The position numbers were made by a program, and so were the translations under genes. The notes under the pieces are model-generated. The model worked only from the letters and a program-made list of their open reading frames with translations, had not been told where the DNA came from and ran no database searches. A DNA stretch of 64,000 bases, taken from contig CM036191.1 of NCBI GenBank assembly GCA_020631735.1, positions 38,175,335 to 38,239,334 of the forward strand, given 5' to 3'. How positions within the stretch are numbered: the first letter of the stretch is position 1; every line of letters begins with the position of its first letter. This document shows, in pieces, positions 37,010-47,600 of the stretch. The stretch comes from Saccharum officinarum (Eukaryota > Streptophyta > Magnoliopsida > Poales > Poaceae).

Positions 37010-37430
37010 ACATGATACTGAAACACCCAGTTTTGACCTACTGAAACACTCAGTTTTGAACTACTGAGACACTCCAGAAACACCCCAGTTTTGAATACTG
37101 AAACACTTAAAAACATCTTATTGAAACACCAAGATTGAACTACTGAAACGCTCCAGTTTGGATTACTGAAACACTTGAAATCCTCCTGTTGAAACGCCCA
37201 AATTGAGCTAGTGAAACACCCATATTGAACTACTGAAACACCCAGAAAACACCCCAAATTGAATACTGAAACACCCAGAAAACACCCCTAGATTGGCTAC
37301 CGAAACATCTAGCTTCAACTACTGAAACACCCAACTTGAACTACTGAAACAACCAGAAAAACATCTCAGATTGCCTACTGAAACATATCTTTCGAGCAAA
37401 TGAAACAACAGAAAAAAAACTACTAAAACA
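37010..37430. repeat. Degenerate minisatellite (CTACTGAAACACCCA... unit)
   Basis: About 20 diverged units of roughly 18-25 bp built on ACTGAAACACCCAGTTTTGAA. Contig 1 ends at the sequence homologous to its first base, so this repeat probably stopped the assembly. Confidence 0.85.
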
Positions 37431-38050
37431 AGGGGAGAAGAGAGGGAGAAGGCCGTTAGATCTGCAACGCCCCCATGGATCCACCACGAGGGGCAATGCT
37501 GCTGCATGGATCCACCACCAGGGGAGCTCGCCAAAGCCGTCGTCGAGGTGAGCGAGGCGCGCAAGAGTGGAAAGCGCCACCCCCAACTGGATCTGCACCG
37601 CCACCATGGATCCACCGTGGACGGCTCGGTGCACCATGGATCCACCACGGGGGAGGCCCCCCATGCCGTCGTCGAGTTGGAGGAGGAAGCTCCAGGGCGG
37701 AGAAGAGCACCCGCGCCGCTGGATCTAAGGATCCGCCACCAAGGGAGCGCAGCGGGAAGGGGGAGGAAGAGGGGAGAGAGGAAGGCAGGGAGGGGGAGCT
37801 CGTCGGCGCACGGAGGAGGAGTGCGCGCGCTCAGCGCGAGCGGCTTCGCGCGGAGGAGGCAGAGCGGTGTGGAGCGGAGGAGGCGAGCGAGTGCGGCTGG
37901 GCGGGTCGGAGCGGGGTCAACGAATGGATACGGCATGGGGCGAGTCGCGCACGCGTTGTTTGCGTCGCGGCGCGTCCGTCCGCGTCCGGGCGTATGCACT
38001 GTATCATTACCGTTTATTTTGGTGAAAAGGCCCGATTAATTGGCGAACGT
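37431..38050. repeat. GC-rich repeat with recurring ATGGATCCACCA words
   Basis: CATGGATCCACC occurs at least four times between about 37,472 and 37,645, with GCCGTCGTCGAG also repeated. Several overlapping frames stay open on both strands because the DNA is GC-rich; no domain is recognised. A weak inverted match between GTGCCCGGACGTCC (36,645) and GCGTCCGGGCGTATGC (37,982) hints at one DNA element over 36,632-38,000, unproven. Confidence 0.45.
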
Positions 38051-38199
38051 TGTTTTGCAAGGGCGGACTGGCACTCTTGAAACCCATTACTATATGTGCT
38101 ATTGCCGAGCGCCGGGTTGCCTGTCCGTTTTCGGCTTCGTGAATTGTTGAGTCTGTTTTTCTGATCCGTTTTGGTGGCGCGCTGGTAACACACTCAGGA

Positions 38200-38237
38200 G
38201 CTCTGACTATTCGCCCGCCCTGGCGAATAGTCGGAGC
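38200..38237. other. Strong hairpin, 16-bp stem and 6-base loop
   Basis: GCTCTGACTATTCGCC pairs with GGCGAATAGTCGGAGC (one G-T pair) around loop CGCCCT. It lies about 110 bp upstream of the gypsy gag fragment. Possibly a leader structure of that element; function unknown. Confidence 0.7.
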
Positions 38238-38347
38238 GATTAGGTTACAAGCCGCGCATTCCGGCTTTTGACGGGAAGACAAATCCAAAAAAGTTTATAG
38301 CAAGTTGAAACCGATGTGGTCTCGGCTGGGGGGATACCCAAACCCTA

Positions 38348-41300
38348 GTGAAATCACTTATCCCGGCAGTTGAAGACATTGCACATGACTGGTACACTTT
38401 GTTAAAACCCCTTTCGATTCATTCATGGCATCAGATCAAGGCAGAGCTCCTGTCAACTTTCCAAGGCTACCAGTCTGGGGCGAAAACTACGAGAGATCTC
38501 ATGAACTGTGTTCAGCGAGATGATGAGCCCTTATCAGAGTATCTAGAAAGATTCATTCAAATAAGGGCTCAGGTGCCAAACGTGCTGGATGCAAATGTGA
38601 TCGCGGTAGCAATCGAAGTATTGGCAATAGGTCAATGCGTAGCTCATTTTGCCAGAGAGCCACCTCATACTGTAAAAGAACTATTCGAAGTGATGAGTCA
38701 ATATGCGAGATCAGATGATGACTTCAAAAGGCAGAAAGCGGTGCGCAATTCATGGAGGTAGGCAAACAAGGCCCCAAGGCCTCCGCAGACGCCTACACAA
38801 GGAAATGTCAGACCTTTTCGCTCCATTAACAACCTGCAAGAGGAGTCAGGACAATCCGCGCTAGAGCAAGTACTTCCTGGACAACCACAAAACCAACAAT
38901 ACAGAAGTTTCAAGCCCTCATACTGTGTCGTTTGTGGCGAAAATGTAGGTCACATCACAAAGGATTGCAAGTATAACAGGATGGCCAGAGAACTCAAAGA
39001 AAAAGATGATGCTGCAAGAAGCAGCGAAGCACCAAAACACGTCATTCACAACGCTAACTGCGAAAGCGCGCCCAGTCAGTTATTCAACCACCCATACATG
39101 TTGCCAAACAACAACACTTTTCAGCACCCTAGCTATTCGCAAGGATATGTCCAGTCCCCGTATGTCTGGCAGCAGCCAGCATACCTAATGTATCAGCATT
39201 TCGCACAGCATCCAGTCCAATTAGCCGTTGTATCTTTGCCAGCTCAACAAGAACAGTAGCAATCCAGCCAACTTCATCCGGTGTCACAACCATTTTTAAG
39301 GACAAAAATAGGATGCGTAAAAGACTCATGTGCGTCCTAAGAAATAGTCACACACACAAGTTGACAAATTATATAAGTATCACCACAGTGCTTATTACAA
39401 ACAAGTGAATATTATCACATAGTCTTATACAAAAAATGTAGCAACTAATAATAAATCTCTCGCGGAAGCTCCAGCCACATGGACGCGGTTGACACCAAGA
39501 CTAGTACTCATTGCGATAATCATCTTCATAACCTTCATCTGTTGTGGTGAGGATAGCAAGAGTGAGCACATGTCGTACTTCACAAGTATAACACGGGGTT
39601 CATGAGGTTCAAAAGGTTAAACACTGTTTTGACTATATTTAGCTTTGATTCATCATTTATTTAGCAATTGAGTAGCTTCAAGGTATACCAAAACCCATTG
39701 ATGAAACAATGATCAATTGTAATAAGAATAATGAAAGAGCAATTAACTTAAACATAAAAGTAGTAACAGAGTTAAACATGATATAACAATGGTAATCAAC
39801 TATCTGTAGATGTTCCAAGGCCGCCCGTGTCCGTGGGCATGGCTAGTATACCAGTTTATTAAACTCTGCGCAGAGGTGTACACTTTCACTGTGAGTCATG
39901 ACTTCCAAATGCATGGGTTTGCAAAGCCCAAAACATCAAAAACCATATAAAGCCATTCAAAAGTTCGTCTAACAAGTTAGGACCATTAGATTCACTCGGT
40001 AGGCAGATGTAGGAACTCCCTTTTCAAATGGAACAATTCCTTCTCGGCTATACTCATAGACTAGAGGCTGTCCTACACCCAACGTGGCAAGTCATTCTTA
40101 CACCATTTAAGGTAACCACTAACAAGCTAGAAAATGTCTCTTCAACAACTAAAGCCAGAGCCATATAGCCCTCACAGCTGTACTGTATGTCCCAGATGAT
40201 CACGTACAGATAAGTCCTTATGGAGAGAAACCACAGCATCAAAATAACCCACATGCTATAGCCCACCTTTTCAACAGTAATAAAATCATCTTAATGGTTG
40301 GTTGCACAATTCATTAGTCATATTACAAGATCATTGTTCATAGATCACGCACTAGCCAAGCTACCCATATGCACATTCCACAGGTGACAAGGAAACATGA
40401 TATCAATCACTAGGTTATAATCTCTATGGTTGTCAAGGAGGACACATGCATATAAATAGTATTTTTAGTTAATAGGACAACAAGGATGGTCCCATGTTAT
40501 ACTTGCTTTGATCAAAGCTTTCCTGTTGATACTGCTGGTCTGACTCAAAGTAATACTCCTGATCATCAAGAAATTGCTCACCGTCTATACTCGATCACCC
40601 AGCATCAACACATAATCATCCGAGTAATCATACACGAATCAAACAAAGAGACACAATTAGAACAGTACACTAACAGTAGCAAAATAGTATAAAAAGTTTA
40701 TAAAACTCTTCTACACATTACTATGATCACACAGACGTAAAGATCACGAAAAAAGGAGTTAAAACATGAAAGTTATGAATTCTCTAAGACTTCTAATAGA
40801 TAAGTAAATACTTTAATATAAGCTCAAAATTCAAATGCTACAAACCTATTGTACAGTAGCACTAACAAATAGAGCTCGCGAAAACGAACCTAACGCAACT
40901 TGAACGGGTCAAATCGGAGTTAAAATGAGCAAGATACAAACATTTAAAGTTTTGAAACATCACTTTGAAACATATGAAACATATTTTCATTTAACCCGGT
41001 GAAGATTACGTTTTCTAAAGAAGAAAGCGTATTCTTGGATTACGCTTTAGGACTGCGGGTTAGAAAATGAAGAAATACAGGGGCTCTTTAGCAAAACCGT
41101 AGACCGAAAGGGTATCGGCCTTCTCCGGCCGTCGATCCCTAGATGAACGGCTCAGATCAGAAGTTGGAGGAGAGGGGAAAAGTTCCGGTCGGCTTCACTA
41201 CCGCTCACAGCGGCCCATGGCCGGCGGCTCGCCGGAGTAGGTAAACGGGCATTCCCGCACACCATTTGGAAGGGAATTGATACCAATCGAACGCGGAACT

Positions 41301-42540
41301 CAATGCGATCTCACTTGAAGAGAATACAGAGGCGAGGGTGACTCGTGAGGGTCGGGCGGCTCATAGGAGCGGACGGCGGAGCTCCTGTTCACAAGGGGAA
41401 GCGTTAAGTACCTAGCGAAACAATTTGAGGACACCCTCGTGCTCGAAAGACCATGACAAAGCTAGTAAAGGAGCTTGCGATGGCAGAGAAGCGACGTACT
41501 CATCGAATTGAATCTGACGGCGGCGTCCTAGGGTTTACTGTGCTTGCGGCCACAAGCTAGGGCCACAGCGCTGAAGTTCACGTAGAAAAGATGAGCAATC
41601 ACATGTGGTTTGCTTAAACAATCCCACGGCACCTTGACTTGGAAGAGAATCCCGTGAAGCTCGGGATTGAATAGGAGGACGCCGTGCTCGACTCCGGCTC
41701 GGTTATGAACTGAGTACAGGAAGGCGCTGACAAGCGGGCCCGTCCTTCAGTAATACAGAGACGAAGGAAACGCACCCACAACAGCCTCGGCTGGGCCGGC
41801 AAAGCTGGGCTCGGCAATACTGGGCTCGGCCCACTCGAATGCGACGAAGAAGAGCAGGCCTGCGGTGGGCAAGCCCAAGCTGGAGGCAGAGCAGGCCAAC
41901 CAGGCCACCAGGCCAAAAAGGAAGAAGGGTGAGTTATTCATGTTATTTATTTTTTTCATATTCTTTTTATTTTCAAAACCATTTTCAAAATAAATTTTGA
42001 ATCCAAAACAAATAAAATCAAAACCACACCACACAATAAAACAAATGCAACAACATGAATGATCATCAAATGCCTAACCTAATATTAAATTTTGATTCCT
42101 AAATAAATAATTATTTCTCTATATTATTTTCGCTCAAACTAGGGCATATTTTAATCAATTTTAGCTATTTCAAAAACTTGAAATTCCGGGTGTTACATCC
42201 GGTGAAACAAGAAAATGCCCAAGAGCACCAAGTCGTAAACAATATCATCCCATCTCAGGGCCACATATTCGCAATCACCAGGATCAAACCAAGAACACGA
42301 AAGCAAAAGAGCCAGAAGGGATTATAAAAGAAGAGTCTATAAAGTTTCACCCAGATTACCCTTGAACAGACCTGCTTGGTCAATGGTACCAATAACTTTT
42401 GATGAAAACGATTTCTAGGTGCGAGATTATCCTCACTCTGACGCATTCGTGGCAACGGCGAACGTGGCCGGTTACATTCTCCATAACATTCGATAGCAGA
42501 TCAGTCTGCTGGGCACGTCCTGACCGTTCATAGCCACCGG
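38348..42540 (+). pseudogene. Ty3/gypsy gag-protease fragment, split by a solo LTR
   Basis: 38,348-39,281 reads as one frame with an in-frame TAG at 38,759. It holds a retrotransposon gag domain (HDWYTLLKPLSIHSWHQIKA, TVKELFEVMSQYAR) and then a CCHC knuckle (CVVCGENVGHITKDC). A second TAG follows at about 39,257. After the solo LTR the same frame resumes at 42,203 and passes into decayed protease-region sequence (ITFDEND, HSDAFVATANVAGY) to about 42,540. RT, integrase and LTRs of this element were not found. The gag/protease pattern resembles the TAT group of non-chromovirus gypsy elements. Dead, truncated copy. Confidence 0.85.
39282..42197 (-). mobile_element. Solo LTR, gypsy-type, TCCGG target duplication
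   Basis: 2916 bp. In its own orientation it begins TGTAACACCCGGAATTT and ends GTTGTGACA. The 5-bp duplication TCCGG lies at 39,277-39,281 and 42,198-42,202. No internal region remains, so it arose by LTR-LTR recombination. Same family as 52,684-55,703 (shared TGTAACACCC start and a TGTG..GACTATT..GCGCACAT-type 3' part). Frames inside, such as near 41,614-42,034, are LTR sequence. Confidence 0.92.
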
Positions 42541-42867
42541 CCGGCCAAAGCTCGCTATCTTGCCGCCCGCCAGCCACGGTGCAAGCAGTTCTCTGGTTGT
42601 CATCATAAACGGTTTTGCACAAACCCTACTTTCCCATCATAAATGGAATTTCACACACAGAATCGGGGAGAGCTCCCTGCAACATGTAAGAGGCTCAAAG
42701 ACAAGGTCTCTCAAGTGTCAAACATTCACTTTGCACTAATTGCAGGCGAGAAATTTAGGCAATAGAAATTGTTATGACTTTCGAATTAAGTATCACACCC
42801 ATCCAAATTCCGATGTCCTTTCTTCTTCCCTACCGACTGGCGCTGCCTCGCCTCCCTGGTCGATTGC
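42541..42867. other. Spacer between gypsy remnant and FLZ gene
   Basis: Contains the probable 3' UTR of the FLZ gene on its right side. Nothing else recognised. Confidence 0.4.
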
Positions 42868-43383
42868 TCATCCCTGTACCTGCCTGCCTTCCAAGAAGAA
42901 GCAAACGCTAGGGGTGGCCTTGTAGCAGCTGCCAGAGCGGTGGAAGCGGTCTGGCGCCATGACCCGGCCGCTGTCAATGGCGGAGCTATTGTCCTCCATC
43001 ATATGCCGGCACCGGCAGCTCTCGCTGCAGAACGCCCTGTCGCCTCTGTTACATAACCGTATGCCATCATCAGAAACCAGAATTTTCCTGCCATACTACT
43101 ACACGACATCATAACTGAAACTTGTAGTGGAGAACTGAACTGACCTGTACATGTAGATGTCCATGCCCTCAGTGAGCTCCCTCTGGCAGAGGAAGCAACG
43201 CTGCAGGAACGAGCAGCTCGGGATACTCGGAACCAACATGGGAGCAAGATACAGCTTTGGCATGTACGCTCGTCTTATCACTGGAGACGGTGTTCTGCTT
43301 GCTGGTACTTCTCTGCGTCGCAGCAGCTGTTGCTTCTGCTGTGTGGTCATCGTCCTTGCCTCAAGGATGCCTAACCCGGTCAT
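42868..43383 (-). CDS. FLZ (FCS-like zinc finger, DUF581) protein
   Basis: Two exons: 43,145-43,383 and 42,868-43,045, with donor CAG|GTCAGT and acceptor TAACAG, giving 138 residues. The start is the first in-frame ATG after an upstream stop. The FLZ finger spans the junction: CFLCQRELTEGMDIYMYR, then GDRAFCSESCRCRHM, with Cys pairs CxxC and FCSESC and the DIYMYRGDRAFCS signature. FLZ proteins are small plant adaptors that bind SnRK1 kinase subunits through this finger and help stress and sugar signalling. Length fits the family. No break is seen. The neighbours downstream are a dead gypsy fragment and upstream the CBP60 cluster; no functional link is implied. Confidence 0.9.
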
Positions 43384-44215
43384 GGATGCCGTGTGTTGTG
43401 CAGCTACAAAATTGTTGCTGTGATTATTAGCACTCAGGCTATGGATTCTTCTCGAGGCCAAATTAAGGTTGCCTTCAACTTAATCTTTGTGAGCTCCATT
43501 CCTCAACAAAACTACTATTCAAGATTTCAAGTTTCCCCAATGTTCAGTTCATTGGCCCTCTTGTAAATTCTAAGTTGTTTATGATCCTATAGTTTCTCTT
43601 GCGGATTCAGTTGCCTTATTGTGCTATGGAGCCACTAATGCCTCAAGTAGCCACTAATCCATTTTGTATGTTGGCGTGAAGAGCGTGGATAAACGGGTAT
43701 ACATGATCTGATGGAAGAGTTCGTTGTATCTCTTCTTAGATGCAGATTTCTATAATAGGTGGATCTAAATAATTCTAACTTTGAGTCCAGAACAATATCA
43801 ATCGTTATTTTATTGGCTGTTCTGTTAAATCTAGACCATTAAATGATCATTAACATCAACGGTGTATATTATTTCTCTCAATTAACCTTGTAATTTCTTG
43901 ATTCTTTAGACGAATATGGTAACTCCTTTTAACACTGTTGTATATTAATATAAAATATCTAGCACTAGTATGTGTATTTGATATGTGAGATGATATTAGT
44001 TTGATGTCTAATTTGTTGACAGACCAAAGCCGGAATGAGTTTTGATTTGTGTTATTTATTTGAGCTTCGGAGCGTGGCTCCCGTCACAGTGCTAGTAATG
44101 ACCACATCCTTAGAAGAAAATTCACAATAATTACCCCACTAAACGACCATTTAATATATTCGTAGGAACAAGCTAGAAATTAAATAACAAAATCTTGTGA
44201 ACACAAGTGCCGTAC
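43384..44215. other. Intergenic between FLZ and CBP60-C
   Basis: A/T-rich sequence. The FLZ 5' leader and promoter should lie in the first few hundred bases. A GTGCTAGTAATG word near 44,090 could be a transposon end, but no partner was found. Confidence 0.4.
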
Positions 44216-45844
44216 CATTCATGCATGGGGCACTTCTGGCCTTTAGATGAGAAATTTGATGTGGTATAGAAGCCTGTTGTTGCTGAAAAAATAATGACCA
44301 GATGGCAAACGAAGTTAGTTAAATTTATACTATGTCCTGGAGGTAAATAATTAAAGCAATGTGAGCCACCTTCTTAATCTTTAAGCATGTTCCTCTACAG
44401 TTAGGTTCATTTGTGTACATCAAAACCTTTGCAGATTAACCTTGTGTTATGGTCTAGTCATGGTTTTTTCCCCAAGATACAAAACTTGTCTTAGTTTTCT
44501 TTAGTTAGTATAACTTACAATGGCTTCAGTGACAGTGTTGCTGCAGCTGGATTAAATCCTAAAAATGACCAGGAAACATTAAGGATACCCATCATCGGCA
44601 ATACAGAGTGGAAAAAAGGGGGTAGCTGATCTATGGATACCTTGTGTAGGTCCATCTTTTGCATGCAACTCTGCAAACACTCAATCGACAACAATATCAA
44701 TAAATTTTCCACAAAAGGTTGTCATTTGAAAAATTAAACATATGAAACATGAATGCACACACATATGTTATGTATGTTTGAATACATACATCTGTTGTGC
44801 AGATCATCTGGAATATATTTCAGTCTTCATGATTGTGAGTTAAGTGACTAATTTTGAAGATCTATAAAATTCCATGTTAAGTTATGGGCATGCTTTTTTC
44901 TCTTTTACAAAATAAAGAACAGATAAAAAAGAGTACCTTTGACACGGTTATCCATAACGCGGAATGGTTCTGATATGGCTTCTTGAACTCTCTCGTCTTG
45001 AACGTTGGCCAGCATTACACCCATCTTGAACATTCCAGTTCTAGCACAAATGGAAGTTCTCTGAAAAAAGGCACCACCGAGACATGCCTCTCCATCAGCA
45101 AGGACTAGGATGCGATCACCTCCTAAGACTGAGACTGATGATGCTTTTTCTCCAGGCGGTGGACACACAACAGAGCGATTGAACTCCTCTGAAGTCCAGT
45201 AGTCCTGACCGTCGACATTGAAGTCACCGTGGAGAGCTACGACCTCAACAGAAGCTGAAGACAGGGGACCAGACGTGATCTTCGTGTTGTTCTCATCGAA
45301 CAAAACAACCTTAACAAGGCTCCCGTCATCTGCTTTTATTTGATCTCTTGTGTAATATGCCTTGCACATCTTATTCACAAATCGCAGTCGATATTTGTTG
45401 TGCAACTTCCTCTTTAGTGGCCGCCTAATAAAAATGTCGTGACAAATGAGTAAATGTTAGCAGCATACTAGTGATTATATTGAAATAAAATAGGCGCAGA
45501 TGCATGTCTGAGCTGGTTGATTCTTTCTGCATATATAGCTGTATATGTCTAAATGTGAGGAAGGATCGATGAGGTACGCACTCTTCGTCTGAATCATCAG
45601 GTTCAAGTGGTTCGATGAAGGCATTCTTCCAACGAGTCTGCATGACTACGTCCTTTGGTATGACAGTCAGTGAACCAAAGTGCTCTTGCATAGGTAAACC
45701 GCACCTGTTATTGAACTTTATCTGGTAGCTATATGGCGGCATGAGCTTTTCAAAAAGGTCCCAGTGATGCTTGCTGGGCTCCACATAAGGCCTATCCCAT
45801 ACGAGGTGGACTGGAAGTGCTATTTGGCTTGTATTAAATTGCAT
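44216..45844 (-). CDS. CBP60-like protein, gene C
   Basis: Best exons: about 45,582-45,844, then 44,937-45,424 (CBP60 core), 44,641-44,670 and 44,519-44,558; a decayed last exon lies at 44,216-44,282. The core shows YRLRFVNKM, DGSLVKVVLFDENN, SGPLSSASVEVVALHGDFNV, WTSEEFNRSVV and FRVMDN, a good CBP60 match closer to the family consensus than A or B. Reading without the last splice stops at TAA 44,515-44,517. The preceding exon (HLVWDRPYVEPSKHHWDLFE..., ending EPDDSDEE) is not a known CBP60 N-terminus. The true start is uncertain: ATG 45,844 is used, but an open frame extends to 45,952. Only one short C-terminal cassette is present. Same orientation as A and B, suggesting tandem paralogues. 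Confidence 0.7.
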
Positions 45845-45952
45845 ACCTGCAGGATAACGCACAAGACAGATCGTTGTTCTACTACTATATACTCTGTCAT
45901 CGGTCCATCTGGATTTAAGTAGAAGAATTGAGCTGAAGGGTAAAGTAACCAT

Positions 45953-46933
45953 TTTTTCCCATCAATCATTGCGAGTTAAGAGAAGAAGTAATGTATATAT
46001 TGTGATGACTAGAATGTTTTTTTAGATATAATGGATATGTTCAGGGTTCAAACCTCTTCAAAGTAAAGATAGGTATGGAAGAATGAAATAAAAAGATGCT
46101 TAAAGTTATCATAAACATTATTTGGTTGTATTTAGAGTGCCATAGAGTAGAAACATTGATCAACTAAGTAAAATCCTCAGCATTTGTGAGTGTAGTGAAA
46201 ATGCAAGTGGCCAAACATAATTTTTTTTGAGTAAATAAGTAACTGGTACCTGGCAAAAAATGTTTGGCAATGAGCTTGAGGCCTAATTTAACTTAAAAAC
46301 ACCACCTTAACAATTATAAAAATGAACTAACCTAGTTTCACAAATGTGCTGCCATATACTAATACAGATTTTGTTTTTTTAACTTGTCTTTGATTATAAC
46401 CTATAATGGCTTGTTTTCGGTCACTAACAACAAGATTGTGCTTCTTTGACAGCCCTTTTATACAATTAGACCAGAAAAAAACAATTTTCTGGATGTTTCT
46501 GTCCGCATCCTATTAATGGGATGAATTCTAGGCCTTGAGTAAAGTTAGTGGTTAATATTTAGTCTTATTTTAGTAGTACAATATATACATAGACTATTAA
46601 TTCAGACATGAACATATGGTCAATGGTCTACCAATTAAAATTTGAGTAAAATGTATGGCCGGTCCTCAAACTTCTCTGGATGTCTGTCCCGTACCTATAA
46701 ATTGCATCATTTCAATCTTTAATCTCTATTTGGATCTCAAAGGTCAACCAAATGGATCTGGGCCACATTTCAGCTCCATTTCTCCTCTCTCTCATCTCTC
46801 TCATGGCCATGGCTGGCTAGCTTGCATGCTGCCTGCCGTTGCCACCCTCCCGATGATGACGACTGCCCTAAATCTATTACTTGCAGTGATAAGAAATAGG
46901 AACCATCCAATCCAATAAATAGAAATCTCATAC
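45953..46933. other. Intergenic between CBP60-C and CBP60-B
   Basis: Mostly A/T-rich. Near 46,650-46,850 a GGTCCTCAAACTTCTC...CTCTCTCATCTC stretch resembles one side of the Mutator-like element at 57.7 kb; no second terminus was found. Bases 46,200-46,600 hold nothing recognisable. Confidence 0.4.
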
Positions 46934-47169
46934 CAGTTTGGTTGTTCGTAGCTTGGGAAAGTATCGGCCAATGATAAATATGAGATTGTTGCATCGAAAC
47001 ATGTTGATCTAGCTGGACAAATAACAAGTGGTAAATAAAATTAGTGTGTCACATTATGAAGTAGAAGTAAAATAAACCCTTGCATCTATCTTCTTAAGCA
47101 TGCTCTCCTTTGCACCTAGTGAAAATTTGGGGTAGGATTAATATTGCTATCAAAACCTTGTGTTATTAT

Positions 47170-47600
47170 CATGGACGAAGCTAGGATTCAGATTGGTTGG
47201 GGGGGGGTTGCAGCTCACCAAATGACGAAAAAAATTATATGATATCACCACCGGATCTTGATGTCGGCTTAAAAAATTGACTTTGATGTTGACTAAAAAT
47301 TTATAATAAATCATATTTAATCTTGTCATATTAAATAATGCCAAATGTCTAAATTAAAGATAAAAAGGGATTGTCTCGCAAAAAAGATAAAAAGGGACTC
47401 ATATCATATTTAATTTAGACACTTAACATTGGACAATCAAGAGATGTATTTGAGAAAAACAATCTACATGTGATTGAGAAGATTTATCTACTTTAATTTA
47501 TGTAATCGGTGAGAACTAATGATATGTACTAATAAAGATTATGCGAAGTTAGGGGGGTGCAGGACCCCTGCCCGCCCTCCTTCTCTCCGCCACTGGTTAT
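47170..47600. mobile_element. Short element related to 19,452-19,727, in intron of CBP60-B
   Basis: Has GGACGAAGCTAGGATTC at left, a G-run, an A/T-rich core and GGGGGGTGCAGGACCCC...CTCCGCCACTGG at right. The ends resemble the CCGCCAC-ended element at 19.5 kb. Boundaries are approximate. Confidence 0.4.

Larger units (their letters stand above)
21176..37010. repeat. Second copy of 5,247-21,075 (probable assembly duplicate)
   Basis: The offset is 15,931 bp at both ends of the copia element. Differences are mainly one-base indels in homopolymers, denser near the gap, plus a few substitutions (three clustered at about 30,704-30,717 against 14,777-14,790). Everything from the ATT microsatellite to the GC-rich repeat is present twice, including the target duplication GAAAC. 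This fits an unmerged contig overlap or two alleles better than an old tandem duplication. Confidence 0.85.

Noticed and set aside
37010..37430. Possible CRISPR-like array (regular GAAACACCC repeats)
   Set aside because: Units are degenerate and head-to-tail without unique spacers, and the genome is plant; it is a minisatellite.
37319..38080. Frames of 177-226 codons on both strands
   Set aside because: GC-rich repeat with ATGGATCCACCA words; all frames open together and no domain is visible.
41614..42034. Minus-strand frames of 95-100 codons
   Set aside because: Inside the other solo LTR; no family features.
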